Source of the DNA: Mycobacterium sp.
GTDB taxonomy: Bacteria; Actinomycetota; Actinomycetes; Mycobacteriales; Mycobacteriaceae
Direction: 5' to 3'
Assembly (NCBI GenBank): GCA_003987775.1
Contig: RXJD01000002.1
Span: 186,001 to 250,000, forward strand
Length of the DNA stretch: 64,000 nucleotides
Part shown: one piece after another, positions 1-10,524 of the stretch
Position numbering within the stretch: position 1 is the first letter of the stretch
How the letters are laid out: each line of letters starts with the position of its first letter
The notes under the pieces: generated by a model
Seen by the model: the letters and a program-made list of their open reading frames with translations, nothing else
Told to the model about the DNA's origin: nothing
Databases searched by the model: none
Position numbers and translations under genes: made by a program

Positions 1-1
1 G

Positions 2-205
2 CGCACCCTGCACCGTCGGCTGGCCGCCGAGGGCACCAGCTATCGGGCGCTGCTCGACGAGGTGCGGGCCACCTTGGCGGGCGAACTGCTGAAATCGGGA
101 CTGACCGTCGAGGAGACCGCACAGCGCCTCGGGTATTCCGAGACGGCCGCGTTCACCCGCGCCCACATCCGGTGGAACGGCCATCCGCCCAGCCGGCGCC
201 GGTGA
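2..205 (+). CDS. AraC-family regulator, C-terminal fragment
   Basis: The window opens inside this gene; only the last 67 codons are present, ending in TGA at 203-205. The visible peptide has the second helix-turn-helix pattern of AraC/XylS DNA-binding domains: a TLHRRL segment, then AGELLKSGLTVEETAQRLGY, then SETAAFTRAHIRWNG and a PPSRRR tail. In this family that part contacts the operator; the effector domain lies outside the window. The regulated genes are unknown. The SRPBCC gene follows about 50 bases later but has its own promoter-like hexamer, so co-transcription is not required. Confident on family, not on function. Confidence 0.8.
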   Translation, partial: RTLHRRLAAEGTSYRALLDEVRATLAGELLKSGLTVEETAQRLGYSETAAFTRAHIRWNGHPPSRRR

Positions 206-238
206 CTTAAGCCTCTGCCCGGCTGCCGGGGCCACCGT

Positions 239-244
239 TAACGT
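239..244 (+). promoter_or_regulatory. -10 hexamer TAACGT of a probable leaderless promoter
   Basis: TAACGT fits the mycobacterial TANNNT -10 pattern and ends 8 bases before the ATG at 253. There is no Shine-Dalgarno-like sequence in between, so transcript and reading frame probably begin at or next to the ATG. The transcription start is inferred. Confidence 0.45.
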
Positions 245-252
245 CAGCAATC

Positions 253-885
253 ATGGCTAACCAACGGCCGCTGCTGGGAGCGCTGATGACGGCGGGCGGC
301 ATCGTCGGCCTGTACAACTGGGTCGGACGGCCGGTGATGTACAACTGGGGCGCCACCGACGAGGAGATCAACGCCGAGCTGCCCGGCGACGAGCTGGTCC
401 AGCCGGGGGCGGTGCGTACCACCCGCGCCATCACCGTGGCCGCGACGCCGGCGGCGATCTGGCCGTGGCTGGCCCAGATCGGGGAGGACCGCGGCGGCTT
501 TTACAGCTACGACTGGCTGGAACGCCTGGCAGGCACCCGCATTCACAACGCCGACACCGTCCACCCCGAATGGCAGCAGTTGAACGTCGGCGACATCGTC
601 TGGCTGGCTCGCCGGTACGGCCGCAACGCGAGCCAAGTGGTCGCCGCGGTCGAACCCGGATCGCACCTGGTGTTGATGTCGCCGGCGGACTTCGAGCGGG
701 TGCAGCGCGGCGAGAAGGCCATCGCGTCGTGGGGGTTCTACCTGCGCCCGCAGGACGGCGGGACCCGCTTGCTAGCGCGGGGTACCGGTGGCGTTGCCGG
801 CATGGCCTTCTTCGACATTCCGCACTTCGTCATGGAACGGGGAATGCTGCGCGGCATCCGCAGGCGCGCCACGGTTCTGCGCTGA
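253..885 (+). CDS. SRPBCC-superfamily hypothetical protein
   Basis: This 210-residue protein has no convincing export signal, although the first 30 residues are mildly hydrophobic. The body (AITVAATPAAIWPWLAQIGE, then a GFYSYDWLER segment and a SWGFYLRPQDGGTRLLAR strand pair) has the strand and helix pattern of SRPBCC/polyketide-cyclase-like proteins, which enclose a hydrophobic ligand cavity. No ligand or catalytic residue can be named. The ATG at 253 lies 8 bases after a TANNNT hexamer. Its last 114 bases overlap the end of the convergent decarboxylase fusion gene. Function unknown. Confidence 0.7.
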   Translation: MANQRPLLGALMTAGGIVGLYNWVGRPVMYNWGATDEEINAELPGDELVQPGAVRTTRAITVAATPAAIWPWLAQIGEDRGGFYSYDWLERLAGTRIHNADTVHPEWQQLNVGDIVWLARRYGRNASQVVAAVEPGSHLVLMSPADFERVQRGEKAIASWGFYLRPQDGGTRLLARGTGGVAGMAFFDIPHFVMERGMLRGIRRRATVLR

Positions 886-2802
886 CCCGGTGTCGCGCAG
901 GCTTTTCGGTGGCACCGTAGCGGCGATCAGCGACACGGCGTCGATGGTCTGCGGCCGGTACGCCAGGGTGGGCAGCCGTTCGGACATCAGGGCCACCGGG
1001 TCGGCGACAAACTCGGCAAGGCCGGACAGGAACGCCCACTCGTGCTCGTCGCTACCGAAATACACTGTGGTGGAGAATGTTTCGTGATATCGCCGCCACG
1101 ACCGGTGCAGCGTCTCGTTGCGCCACAGGGTAGGGCAGCCCGCCTGGCCGACGACGACCCGGCCGATCCGGCGGCACCGGTCCAGAAAGCCGTTGTCGTA
1201 CAGTCGATTGTGCTGAGCGGGCTCCGGGCGCTCGTCGGGCAGATCCACCACCACGATGTCATAGGGTGAGGTGCATTGCTGCACGAAGTCCCAACCGTCG
1301 CGGTAGTGCATCGTGACCGGACCGAATCCCTGTTCAGCCCTGCGTAATTCGTCGATCGAGTAGCCGTAGGGCAGGTGTTCGGCGCACAGCCGCACCGCAT
1401 CGCGGTCGATGTCGACGTGGTCGACGTGGGCGGCTCCTGCGGCGATCGCCATCTGGCTGGCCACGCCTTCCCCGGAGCCGATGATCAGCACCCGCTCCAA
1501 ACGCCCGGCCAGCAGCAGCGCGGGCACCAGCAGCGCCTCGTGATAGACCAGCTGACTGAATGCGGTGCTCTGGCGTTCACCGTCGCTGAACAACGCCACG
1601 CCCTGATCGGTGCGAGCGATGACCAGTTCCTGGTAGTCGGTGCGCACGTCGCGGATCACCTCGGACAGCGTCCAGCTTCGGGTGAGCCCCGATGTCAGTG
1701 GCTCGATGATGGTCCGGCCGGCACTTTCCGTCGTGCCGAAAAGCGTTGGCAGCGGCTCGAATCCGTTGAATCGCACGGATGCGTAACTGGCGGTGTAGGC
1801 ACCGCTGTCGCAGATCTGCACCCCGTCGCCCGGTCGCAGCGTGACCGGCAGCGGGTAGCACTGGTACAGCACGTCGTCACCGTCACACGTCGGCCCCGCC
1901 AACACCGCGTCGGCAATGGCATCACCGTCGCGCTGCGTCCGCAGTCGGTAGCGGATGTACTCGTTCTCGGTTTCGGCGAGACCGCTGTAACGGCCGACGT
2001 CGAGATAGACCCAGCGTCGGCCGTCGGTTCCGGTCCGCACCGACACCACCTCGGCGGCGATGGTGCCGGCGGAGCCGACGATCGCCCGTCCCGGCTCCAG
2101 CGCCAATCGTGGTGGTTGCGAACCGAAATGCCGCCGCATTGCCGATGCGATGACCTCAGCGATCGTCGCCAGTTCGGGTGCGGTGCCGGCATACGGCAGC
2201 GGGAATCCGCCGCCGGCGTTGATCGTGGTCAGCCCCTCGACTTCATCGAATATCCCAGCAGCGCAGGCGATGCCCAGGTCCCATGCGGAAACGTCGAGTT
2301 GCTGCGAGCCCACGTGGAAGCTGACGCCCCCGGCGACCAGCCCCCGTGCCCGGGCCAGGTTGAGCAGTTCAGCGGCGTGCGCTGGGGCGCAACCGAACTT
2401 GTGACCGAACGGGGTCACCGAGGACGGAAACGCAGGGGCGATACGGCATTCCACCGTGGACCCGGGCGCGTACTCTGCCAGTACGGCGAGGTCGTGCTCG
2501 GTGTCGAAGGCGAACAGTCGGACCCCCCGGCCGTAGGCCGCCGCCACTGCCGCCGGTTTTTTGATGGTGTTGCCGAACGCCAGCCGGTCCCCGCCGATCT
2601 GCGCGGCGATGCAGGCGTCGGCCTCGCCCGCCGACGCGACGTCGAACGCCGATCCCTCGGCGGCGAGCAGTCGCAGGATGGGTTCGGCCGGGTTGGCTTT
2701 GACGGCGTAGCGAATGTCCGCGTCGGGCAATGCCGCCCGCACCGCCCGAAAGTTGTCGCGGACCCGGTCGAGATCGATCCGCAGATAGGGCGTGTCGGGC
2801 AC
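772..2802 (-). CDS. Fused ornithine/lysine-decarboxylase-like and spermidine-synthase-like protein
   Basis: One continuous 676-residue frame carries two enzymes of polyamine synthesis. Residues about 1-365 are a fold-type III PLP decarboxylase: YAVKANP with the PLP lysine K35, HVGSQ 163-167, the phosphate-binding GGGF 197-200, EPGRA 236-240, GPTCD with C306, and CDSGAYT 331-337. This combination is typical of ornithine/lysine decarboxylases. Residues about 375-640 resemble spermidine synthase: YHEALLVPAL 420-429, the nucleotide loop GSGEG 442-446 (usually GGGDG), VDID 463-466 and VVDLPD with D520 and D523 in the catalytic aspartate positions. The GTG start is preceded by TAGTCT with a 6-base spacer and no ribosome site. 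The expected route is amino acid to diamine to aminopropylated product, which would need decarboxylated AdoMet; no AdoMet decarboxylase gene lies in the window. Real substrates are unproven. Confidence 0.85.
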   Translation of the reverse strand: MPDTPYLRIDLDRVRDNFRAVRAALPDADIRYAVKANPAEPILRLLAAEGSAFDVASAGEADACIAAQIGGDRLAFGNTIKKPAAVAAAYGRGVRLFAFDTEHDLAVLAEYAPGSTVECRIAPAFPSSVTPFGHKFGCAPAHAAELLNLARARGLVAGGVSFHVGSQQLDVSAWDLGIACAAGIFDEVEGLTTINAGGGFPLPYAGTAPELATIAEVIASAMRRHFGSQPPRLALEPGRAIVGSAGTIAAEVVSVRTGTDGRRWVYLDVGRYSGLAETENEYIRYRLRTQRDGDAIADAVLAGPTCDGDDVLYQCYPLPVTLRPGDGVQICDSGAYTASYASVRFNGFEPLPTLFGTTESAGRTIIEPLTSGLTRSWTLSEVIRDVRTDYQELVIARTDQGVALFSDGERQSTAFSQLVYHEALLVPALLLAGRLERVLIIGSGEGVASQMAIAAGAAHVDHVDIDRDAVRLCAEHLPYGYSIDELRRAEQGFGPVTMHYRDGWDFVQQCTSPYDIVVVDLPDERPEPAQHNRLYDNGFLDRCRRIGRVVVGQAGCPTLWRNETLHRSWRRYHETFSTTVYFGSDEHEWAFLSGLAEFVADPVALMSERLPTLAYRPQTIDAVSLIAATVPPKSLRDTGSAQNRGAPADAAQHSPFHDEVRNVEEGHAGNATGTPR

Positions 2803-2808
2803 CCCAGC

Positions 2809-2814
2809 AGACTA
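2809..2814 (-). promoter_or_regulatory. -10 hexamer TAGTCT overlapping the upstream stop codon
   Basis: Read on the minus strand, TAGTCT is followed by 6 bases and then the GTG of the decarboxylase fusion. Its TAG is also the stop codon of the amidase gene upstream. The geometry predicts a leaderless transcript. Confidence 0.5.
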
Positions 2815-4425
2815 ATTGGGCGGGTGCGACGGCAGCGAGAAGTGTTCGGGCGGCACGTTCGGGCCACTCGGTGGCTGGGTGGACAGCGGTGTGGTGATCC
2901 CGTCGAGAACCTGGGTCATGTTGCCGGTCAGCCGTTCGAAGTTCAGCGTCCCGTGCACGAAGTTCTGCGTGATTCGCAGCGGCTCCTGGATTTCCCCGCT
3001 GGTCGGCAACCCCAGCGGGCCGTGCTCGTAGCTCTGCGCCGCCCAGGCGTCGTAGATGGCGCCGGTGACCGGCTGCACCCCGGTGGTCGGCGACCAGTAC
3101 ATGGCGCCCTTGGCGAAGGTGACGAACCTCGATCCGTCCGCGCCGTCGGCCTCCGGCGAGGTGGGAGCACCCAGCGGGCTGGTCATCCCTCCCATCGCCT
3201 GCCAGTGCTCGTAGATGGCGCCGCCTTCGAGCGCCTTGATCAGTTCCTCCGGCGGGTCGTTGAAATGCGCGGCGATGTCCCTGATCTCGTCCATCAGCGC
3301 GTAGGCGGCGTTGCCGGGGCAATCGGTGTTGCCGACGTCGCGGTGGGTGAAGATCGTCGGCAACTTGGCTATCGCGCCGGCGGGATAGGTGGTGTAGGAG
3401 CTGCCCGCGGACTCCAGTTCCACGGTGGCCTTCGGGTCGACCTCGGCCATCCCCAGCCGCCAGCCCAGCAGGCGTCCGACGGTGCGGATCTGGATGGGGG
3501 TGGGCGCGACGTCGTCGAAGTTGCCGATCATCGCCACACCCCAGGTGTCGCGGTTGAAGCCGCCGGTGTGGAACGCCTCGACCGGCTTGGTGAGCCCGCC
3601 GGCGCTGCCCTCGAAGACCTGGCCGTACTTGTCGACCAGGGCGTTGTACGCGATGTCGCACCAGCCCAGGGTCTTGCTGTGGTAGGTGTAGATCGCCTTG
3701 ACGATGCCGGCCGATTCCAGCGGCGAGTAGTCGTTGCTGCCGGCGGTGTGGTGGACCACCGCTGCGCGCACGCCGCGGTCGTATTCCGGGCTGCCGCAGC
3801 GCAGCGACTCGTCGGCGCCCCACTCGGCCCGGCTGATGATCTGCGGCGCCTGACCCGGCATGGTGACTCCGGTCGGCGGAGTCCAGTGTGTTTCCGCGGG
3901 CGCCTGCGGCGGCGAGATGAGGATTGCGTTGATGTTCTGGGCGAACGGCTGTTCCTTGGTGGCCGGCCGGTAGCCCAGATCATCCTGGTGCGTCGGCGCG
4001 GGTGGGGGCTGCGTCACCGGGGCGTCCACCGGGCGGGTGACGGCGATCTCCACGGCCGTGGTGGTGCCGACGAACACCGGGTCGGTACTGCGCGGCTCCG
4101 CCGTCGCGCTGTTGGGCGCCGAAGTCTGGTATTCGGTCTGATACCAGGGACCCCACGAGCCGTCGGGCTTCCTGGCGCGCACCCTGGCGGAGGTGCCGGC
4201 CAGGTCGCCGGTGAGCGCGACCAGGGAGAACGGTGTGTCCTGGGTCAGTTCGCGGACGGTCACGCCACCGCCGAGGCCGACCAGTGGCCGCTCGGCGAGT
4301 TGGGTGTCGCGTGCGGGGGCCGGCGGGTGGCTGCCGGCCGGGGGGCGCATGAGCACCCACGACACGATGACGACCGTCGCCAGGGCGGCGGTGAGCAACA
4401 TCGTGGGTGTGCGACCGCGGGACAC
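2812..4425 (-). CDS. Secreted N-acetylmuramoyl-L-alanine amidase-like protein with PGRP and LGFP repeats
   Basis: The 537-residue protein resembles H37Rv Rv3811, which sits next to erp and glf as here. Residues 8-26 form an uncleaved or cleaved membrane signal. After a linker, a peptidoglycan-recognition/amidase_2 domain spans about 195-395: RAEWGADE, VVHHTAGS with H225/H226, and HRDVGNTDCPG supplying the second histidine and the cysteine of a zinc site. These residues are those used to cut the muramoyl-alanine bond. The C-terminal part has LGFP-type repeats (MTSPLGAPTS, GPLGLPTSGE) thought to bind the cell wall. It probably acts in the periplasm or wall. The GTG start has TAACAT six bases upstream and no ribosome site, so it looks leaderless. 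The downstream fusion gene starts 9 bases after the stop. Confidence 0.88.
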   Translation of the reverse strand: MSRGRTPTMLLTAALATVVIVSWVLMRPPAGSHPPAPARDTQLAERPLVGLGGGVTVRELTQDTPFSLVALTGDLAGTSARVRARKPDGSWGPWYQTEYQTSAPNSATAEPRSTDPVFVGTTTAVEIAVTRPVDAPVTQPPPAPTHQDDLGYRPATKEQPFAQNINAILISPPQAPAETHWTPPTGVTMPGQAPQIISRAEWGADESLRCGSPEYDRGVRAAVVHHTAGSNDYSPLESAGIVKAIYTYHSKTLGWCDIAYNALVDKYGQVFEGSAGGLTKPVEAFHTGGFNRDTWGVAMIGNFDDVAPTPIQIRTVGRLLGWRLGMAEVDPKATVELESAGSSYTTYPAGAIAKLPTIFTHRDVGNTDCPGNAAYALMDEIRDIAAHFNDPPEELIKALEGGAIYEHWQAMGGMTSPLGAPTSPEADGADGSRFVTFAKGAMYWSPTTGVQPVTGAIYDAWAAQSYEHGPLGLPTSGEIQEPLRITQNFVHGTLNFERLTGNMTQVLDGITTPLSTQPPSGPNVPPEHFSLPSHPPN

Positions 4426-4431
4426 CAGGCG

Positions 4432-4437
4432 ATGTTA
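4432..4437 (-). promoter_or_regulatory. -10 hexamer TAACAT of a probable leaderless promoter
   Basis: On the minus strand TAACAT is followed by exactly six bases and then the GTG of the amidase gene, the spacing expected if transcription starts on the G of GTG. Confidence 0.5.
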
Positions 4438-4476
4438 CTTGTGTGACTGCTGTTTCTTCTGGGGCGACACGGCATT

Positions 4477-4542
4477 TCTCGCGAGCAGACGCGAAATCGC
4501 ACTGGAACGTGTGCTCCAACGGGACTTTGCGTCTGCTCGCGA
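4477..4542. repeat. Dispersed palindromic element, copy 1
   Basis: The left arm CTCGCGAGCAGACGCGAAA (4477-4495) and right arm TTTGCGTCTGCTCGCGAG (4525-4542) are reverse complements apart from one extra base. The same arm sequence recurs at 25387-25446 and 39153-39171. It lies in the spacer between the amidase and erp. Confidence 0.85.
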
Positions 4543-4548
4543 GGCTTA

Positions 4549-4644
4549 GGTGCCCCTGCTCGCGAGGGGGAGGTGCCCCCCGCCCGCGAGGGGGAGGTGC
4601 CCCCCGCCCGCGAGGGGAAGGTGCCCCTGCTCGCGAGGTGAGAC
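4549..4644. repeat. Four tandem copies of a 22-24 bp GC-rich unit
   Basis: Four consecutive units begin GGTGCCCC and contain CGCGAGGGG. The two middle units are the closest match and differ from each other near the end; the outer two carry CTGCTCGCGAGG. Each unit can fold on itself (CCCC against GGGG). The block adjoins the palindromic element and fills most of the 315-base gene-free stretch 4426-4740, in which no coding region is seen. The 60 bases after it, before the erp stop, show nothing recognisable. Confidence 0.85.
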
Positions 4645-4740
4645 GCGAGGGAAAGCTGTCGACGACACCGCAGAGGATTTATGGCTGGGCGGGTTGCCGG
4701 GAGCCCAGCGCCGACTCTGCGGTGCCGTCACGTGACAGGC

Positions 4741-5700
4741 TTAGACCGGTGGCGCCCCCGCCACCGCTGCCGCCGGCACCGCCGGGATTGCGGCTGCCGG
4801 TGCTCCCGCCGCCGGAATGGCGGGCACAGCGGGTACGCCGGGCGCACCCGCGGTGGGCAGGACCGGTGTCAGACCGGCCACGCCGGGCAGCGCGGGTGCG
4901 GCACCCGCCGCTGCCGGAGCTCCGGCGGCACCGCCCTGCACCTGCTGCATGATTGCCGGCATGATCAGGCCCTTGAGCAGGTCGATCGCCTGACTGGCGC
5001 CCAGCTGGTTGGCCGCCTGCATCAGGTCGCTGACCAGACCGCCGCCACCGCCGCTGCCGCTGCCGGCCGGACTGACCGGCGACAGGCCGGTACCGCCGCC
5101 GCCGAGTCCGGAGGTGTCACCCAGGATCGGGTAGGTGCCGTCGACACCCGGGTCCAATCCGACCGGGGTGCTGATCGGGACCTCACCGGTTGCGGTGGCC
5201 GGGCTCAGCGCCGACGGGCTCGTAAGCCCGGGGGCCACCCCGGTCGGGCTGGTCAGGGCCGGGTTGACGCCCGCGCCCGTGGCCGCCGTCGGCGGCATCA
5301 GCGAGGTGCCGGGCAACGCGCCGGGCGTAGTGGGAGTCAGGCCCGGGCTGGCCAGGCCGGGAGTGGTTCCCAGGCCGGCCGTGCCGAGGCCAGGGCTGGC
5401 CAGGCCAGGTGTGGTTCCCAGACCCGTGGTGCCCAGACCCGTGCTGGCTCCGCTGGCGCCGCCGAGTGCGGGCACCGGCGGCAGGTTGACCCCGAACTGG
5501 GACAGGCCCTGGGACAGCGCGGAGATCAGCTCGTTGGGCAGGTCGGCGACACTGGCCGCCCGCTTGAACTCGTGGTGCTCCACCGGCTTGGTGTCGGCGG
5601 TCGATTCGTAGACAAGAAAATAAGCACACGGACTTGCGACGGCCAGGGCGGCGACCGCGCTCATAGTCTTCGAGAGCTTGCGTCGGCGTCGGTTCGGCAC
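4741..5700 (-). CDS. erp: Exported repetitive protein Erp (PirG)
   Basis: Starting at GTG 5700, which has GAGGAGA five bases upstream, the product is 319 residues and begins VPNRRRRKLSKTMSAVAALA, an Erp-type signal sequence. The frame stays open further upstream, but that extension lacks a good start. The centre holds the family hallmark of short PGLxS-type repeats (GLGTTPGLASPGL units, PALTSPTG, PGLTSPSA). The C-terminal third is rich in alanine, proline and glycine. Erp proteins are surface-exposed mycobacterial proteins needed for virulence and growth in M. tuberculosis; their biochemical role is unknown. It is longer than the roughly 284-residue H37Rv form because of extra repeats. Divergent from glf across 235 bases. 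Confidence 0.93.
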   Translation of the reverse strand: MPNRRRRKLSKTMSAVAALAVASPCAYFLVYESTADTKPVEHHEFKRAASVADLPNELISALSQGLSQFGVNLPPVPALGGASGASTGLGTTGLGTTPGLASPGLGTAGLGTTPGLASPGLTPTTPGALPGTSLMPPTAATGAGVNPALTSPTGVAPGLTSPSALSPATATGEVPISTPVGLDPGVDGTYPILGDTSGLGGGGTGLSPVSPAGSGSGGGGGLVSDLMQAANQLGASQAIDLLKGLIMPAIMQQVQGGAAGAPAAAGAAPALPGVAGLTPVLPTAGAPGVPAVPAIPAAGAPAAAIPAVPAAAVAGAPPV

Positions 5701-5854
5701 GGAAGTCTCCTCAATCTGGATTATGTGGAGGCGGGGTCGGAGACCCACATGACCGATGGTACGAGTGAGAATCTTGTGACTAGTGTGGCGAGACCGAATC
5801 GTGAGGGGAGTGGTTCGAAGGTGTGACGTTCGCCAGACGGCACGCCGCACATGA

Positions 5855-9037
<3,183 letters not shown>

Positions 9038-9045
<8 letters not shown>

Positions 9046-9577
9046 ACCGGCTGAGCCGCCGAGCGGTGAAGTCGCCGCGATGGTGGCTGTCCAGTCGGCA
9101 TTGACGCAGCGGCCGGGTGTTCTGCCGGCGACCCGTGCCATGTCGTACTTCGGTGAGCACAGCATCGGCTGGCTGCTCATCGCCCTGCTGGGGGCCGCTG
9201 TGGATCCGCGCCGGCGCCGGGACTGGGCGCTGGCCGGTGCCGGCACCTTCGCCGCACATGCCGCCGCCGTGGTGGTCAAGCGGGTGGTCCGGCGTAAACG
9301 GCCACATCATCCTGCGGTGATGGTCAACGTCGGCACCCCCAGTCAGCTCAGCTTCCCGTCGGCGCACGCCACGTCGACGACGGCCGCTGCGATCCTGCTC
9401 GGCCGGGTTACCGGCCTGCCGCTACCGGTGGTGTTGGTACCACCCATGGCGCTGTCACGAATACTGCTGGGTGTGCACTATCCCAGCGACGTCGCCGCCG
9501 GCGTTGCTCTCGGTGCCGGGGTTGCCGCAGCAGCCGTCCGGGTGGACAGCGCGGCCCGACAAAGGTGGGTGCGATGA
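9038..9577 (+). CDS. PAP2-family phosphatase, putative decaprenyl-phosphoribose phosphatase
   Basis: This small membrane phosphatase corresponds to Rv3807c, proposed to dephosphorylate decaprenylphosphoryl-5-phosphoribose between the UbiA and DprE1 steps. The three PAP2 signature blocks are present: KRVVRRKRP, PSAHATST (SAH in place of the common SGH) and SRILLGVHYPSDV with the nucleophilic histidine. Hydrophobic segments surround them. I chose ATG 9038, giving 179 residues and an 8-base overlap with the glfT2 stop; an in-frame ATG at 9005 would add 11 residues but lies deeper inside glfT2. It ends in a four-base ATGA overlap with ubiA. Confidence 0.88.
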
Positions 9578-10524
9578 GCGACGATCTGATGGAAGTGAGC
9601 GGTCCTCCGAAGAACCTGGTGACCGGGGTGATCAAGGCGGTCCGCCCCCGGCAGTGGGTGAAGAACGTGCTGGTCCTGGCCGCGCCGTTGGCCGCGGCCG
9701 GCAGTGGCGACCACACCCGCCCGCGCGATGCCGCCGGCCACGTCGTGCCGTACGACTGGGGCGCCATGGGCGTCAAGGTCGCGATCGCGTTCGTGGTGTT
9801 CAGCCTGGCGGCCTCGGCCATCTACCTGATCAACGACGTGCGCGACGTCGAAGCCGACCGGGAGCACCCCACCAAGCGGTTCCGGCCGATCGCCGCCGGC
9901 GTGGTGCCCCCGTGGCTGGCCTACACGCTGGCCGTGGTGCTGGGTGCCGCGTCGCTCGGGCTGTCCTGGTGGCTGACGCCCAACCTGGCGGTGGTCATGG
10001 CGGTCTACCTGGTGATGCAGCTGGGGTACTGCTACGGGCTCAAACACCAAGCCGTGATCGACATCTGCATCGTGTCCTCGGCGTACCTGATCCGTGCCAT
10101 CGCCGGCGGCGCGGCCACCGGCATCCCGTTGTCCCAGTGGTTCCTGTTGACCGCGGCGTTCGGGTCGCTGTTCATGGTGGCCGGCAAGCGGTACGCCGAG
10201 CTACAACTGTCCGAACGCACCGGCGCCCAGATCCGCAAGTCGCTGGAGAGCTACACCAGCACGTATCTGCGGTTCGTCTGGACGCTGTCAGCGACGGCGG
10301 TGGTGATGTCCTACGGCTTGTGGGCATTCGAGCGTGACCGCTATTCGGGTTCCTGGTTCGCGGTGTCGATGATTCCGTTCACCATCGCGATCCTGCGCTA
10401 CGCGGTGGACGTCGACGGCGGGCTGGCCGGGGAACCCGAGGACATCGCGCTGCGCGACCGCGTGCTGCAGCTGTTGGCCCTGGCGTGGATCGCAACAGTT
10501 GGTGCTGCTGTTGCTTTCGGCTAG
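9574..10524 (+). CDS. ubiA: Decaprenyl-phosphate phosphoribosyltransferase (UbiA family)
   Basis: Transfers 5-phosphoribose from PRPP to decaprenyl phosphate, the first committed step to decaprenyl-phospho-arabinose. It is a polytopic membrane protein of 316 residues. The first aspartate-rich motif is NDVRDVEADREHPTKRFRP and the second lies in DVDGGLAGEPEDIALRDR. The ATG at 9574 overlaps the previous stop and has AAAGG upstream; an in-frame GTG nine bases earlier is less likely. Compared with the roughly 302-residue H37Rv protein it has a longer polar loop (around GSGDHTRPRDAAGH) after the first membrane segment. The following aftB frame overlaps its end. Confidence 0.96.
   Translation: MSDDLMEVSGPPKNLVTGVIKAVRPRQWVKNVLVLAAPLAAAGSGDHTRPRDAAGHVVPYDWGAMGVKVAIAFVVFSLAASAIYLINDVRDVEADREHPTKRFRPIAAGVVPPWLAYTLAVVLGAASLGLSWWLTPNLAVVMAVYLVMQLGYCYGLKHQAVIDICIVSSAYLIRAIAGGAATGIPLSQWFLLTAAFGSLFMVAGKRYAELQLSERTGAQIRKSLESYTSTYLRFVWTLSATAVVMSYGLWAFERDRYSGSWFAVSMIPFTIAILRYAVDVDGGLAGEPEDIALRDRVLQLLALAWIATVGAAVAFG

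Noticed and set aside
1375-4446. A 1023-codon open frame on the plus strand across the fusion and amidase genes
   Set aside because: Product is Arg/Gly/His-rich without domains; both genes on the minus strand have complete motifs. High GC makes long antisense frames common.
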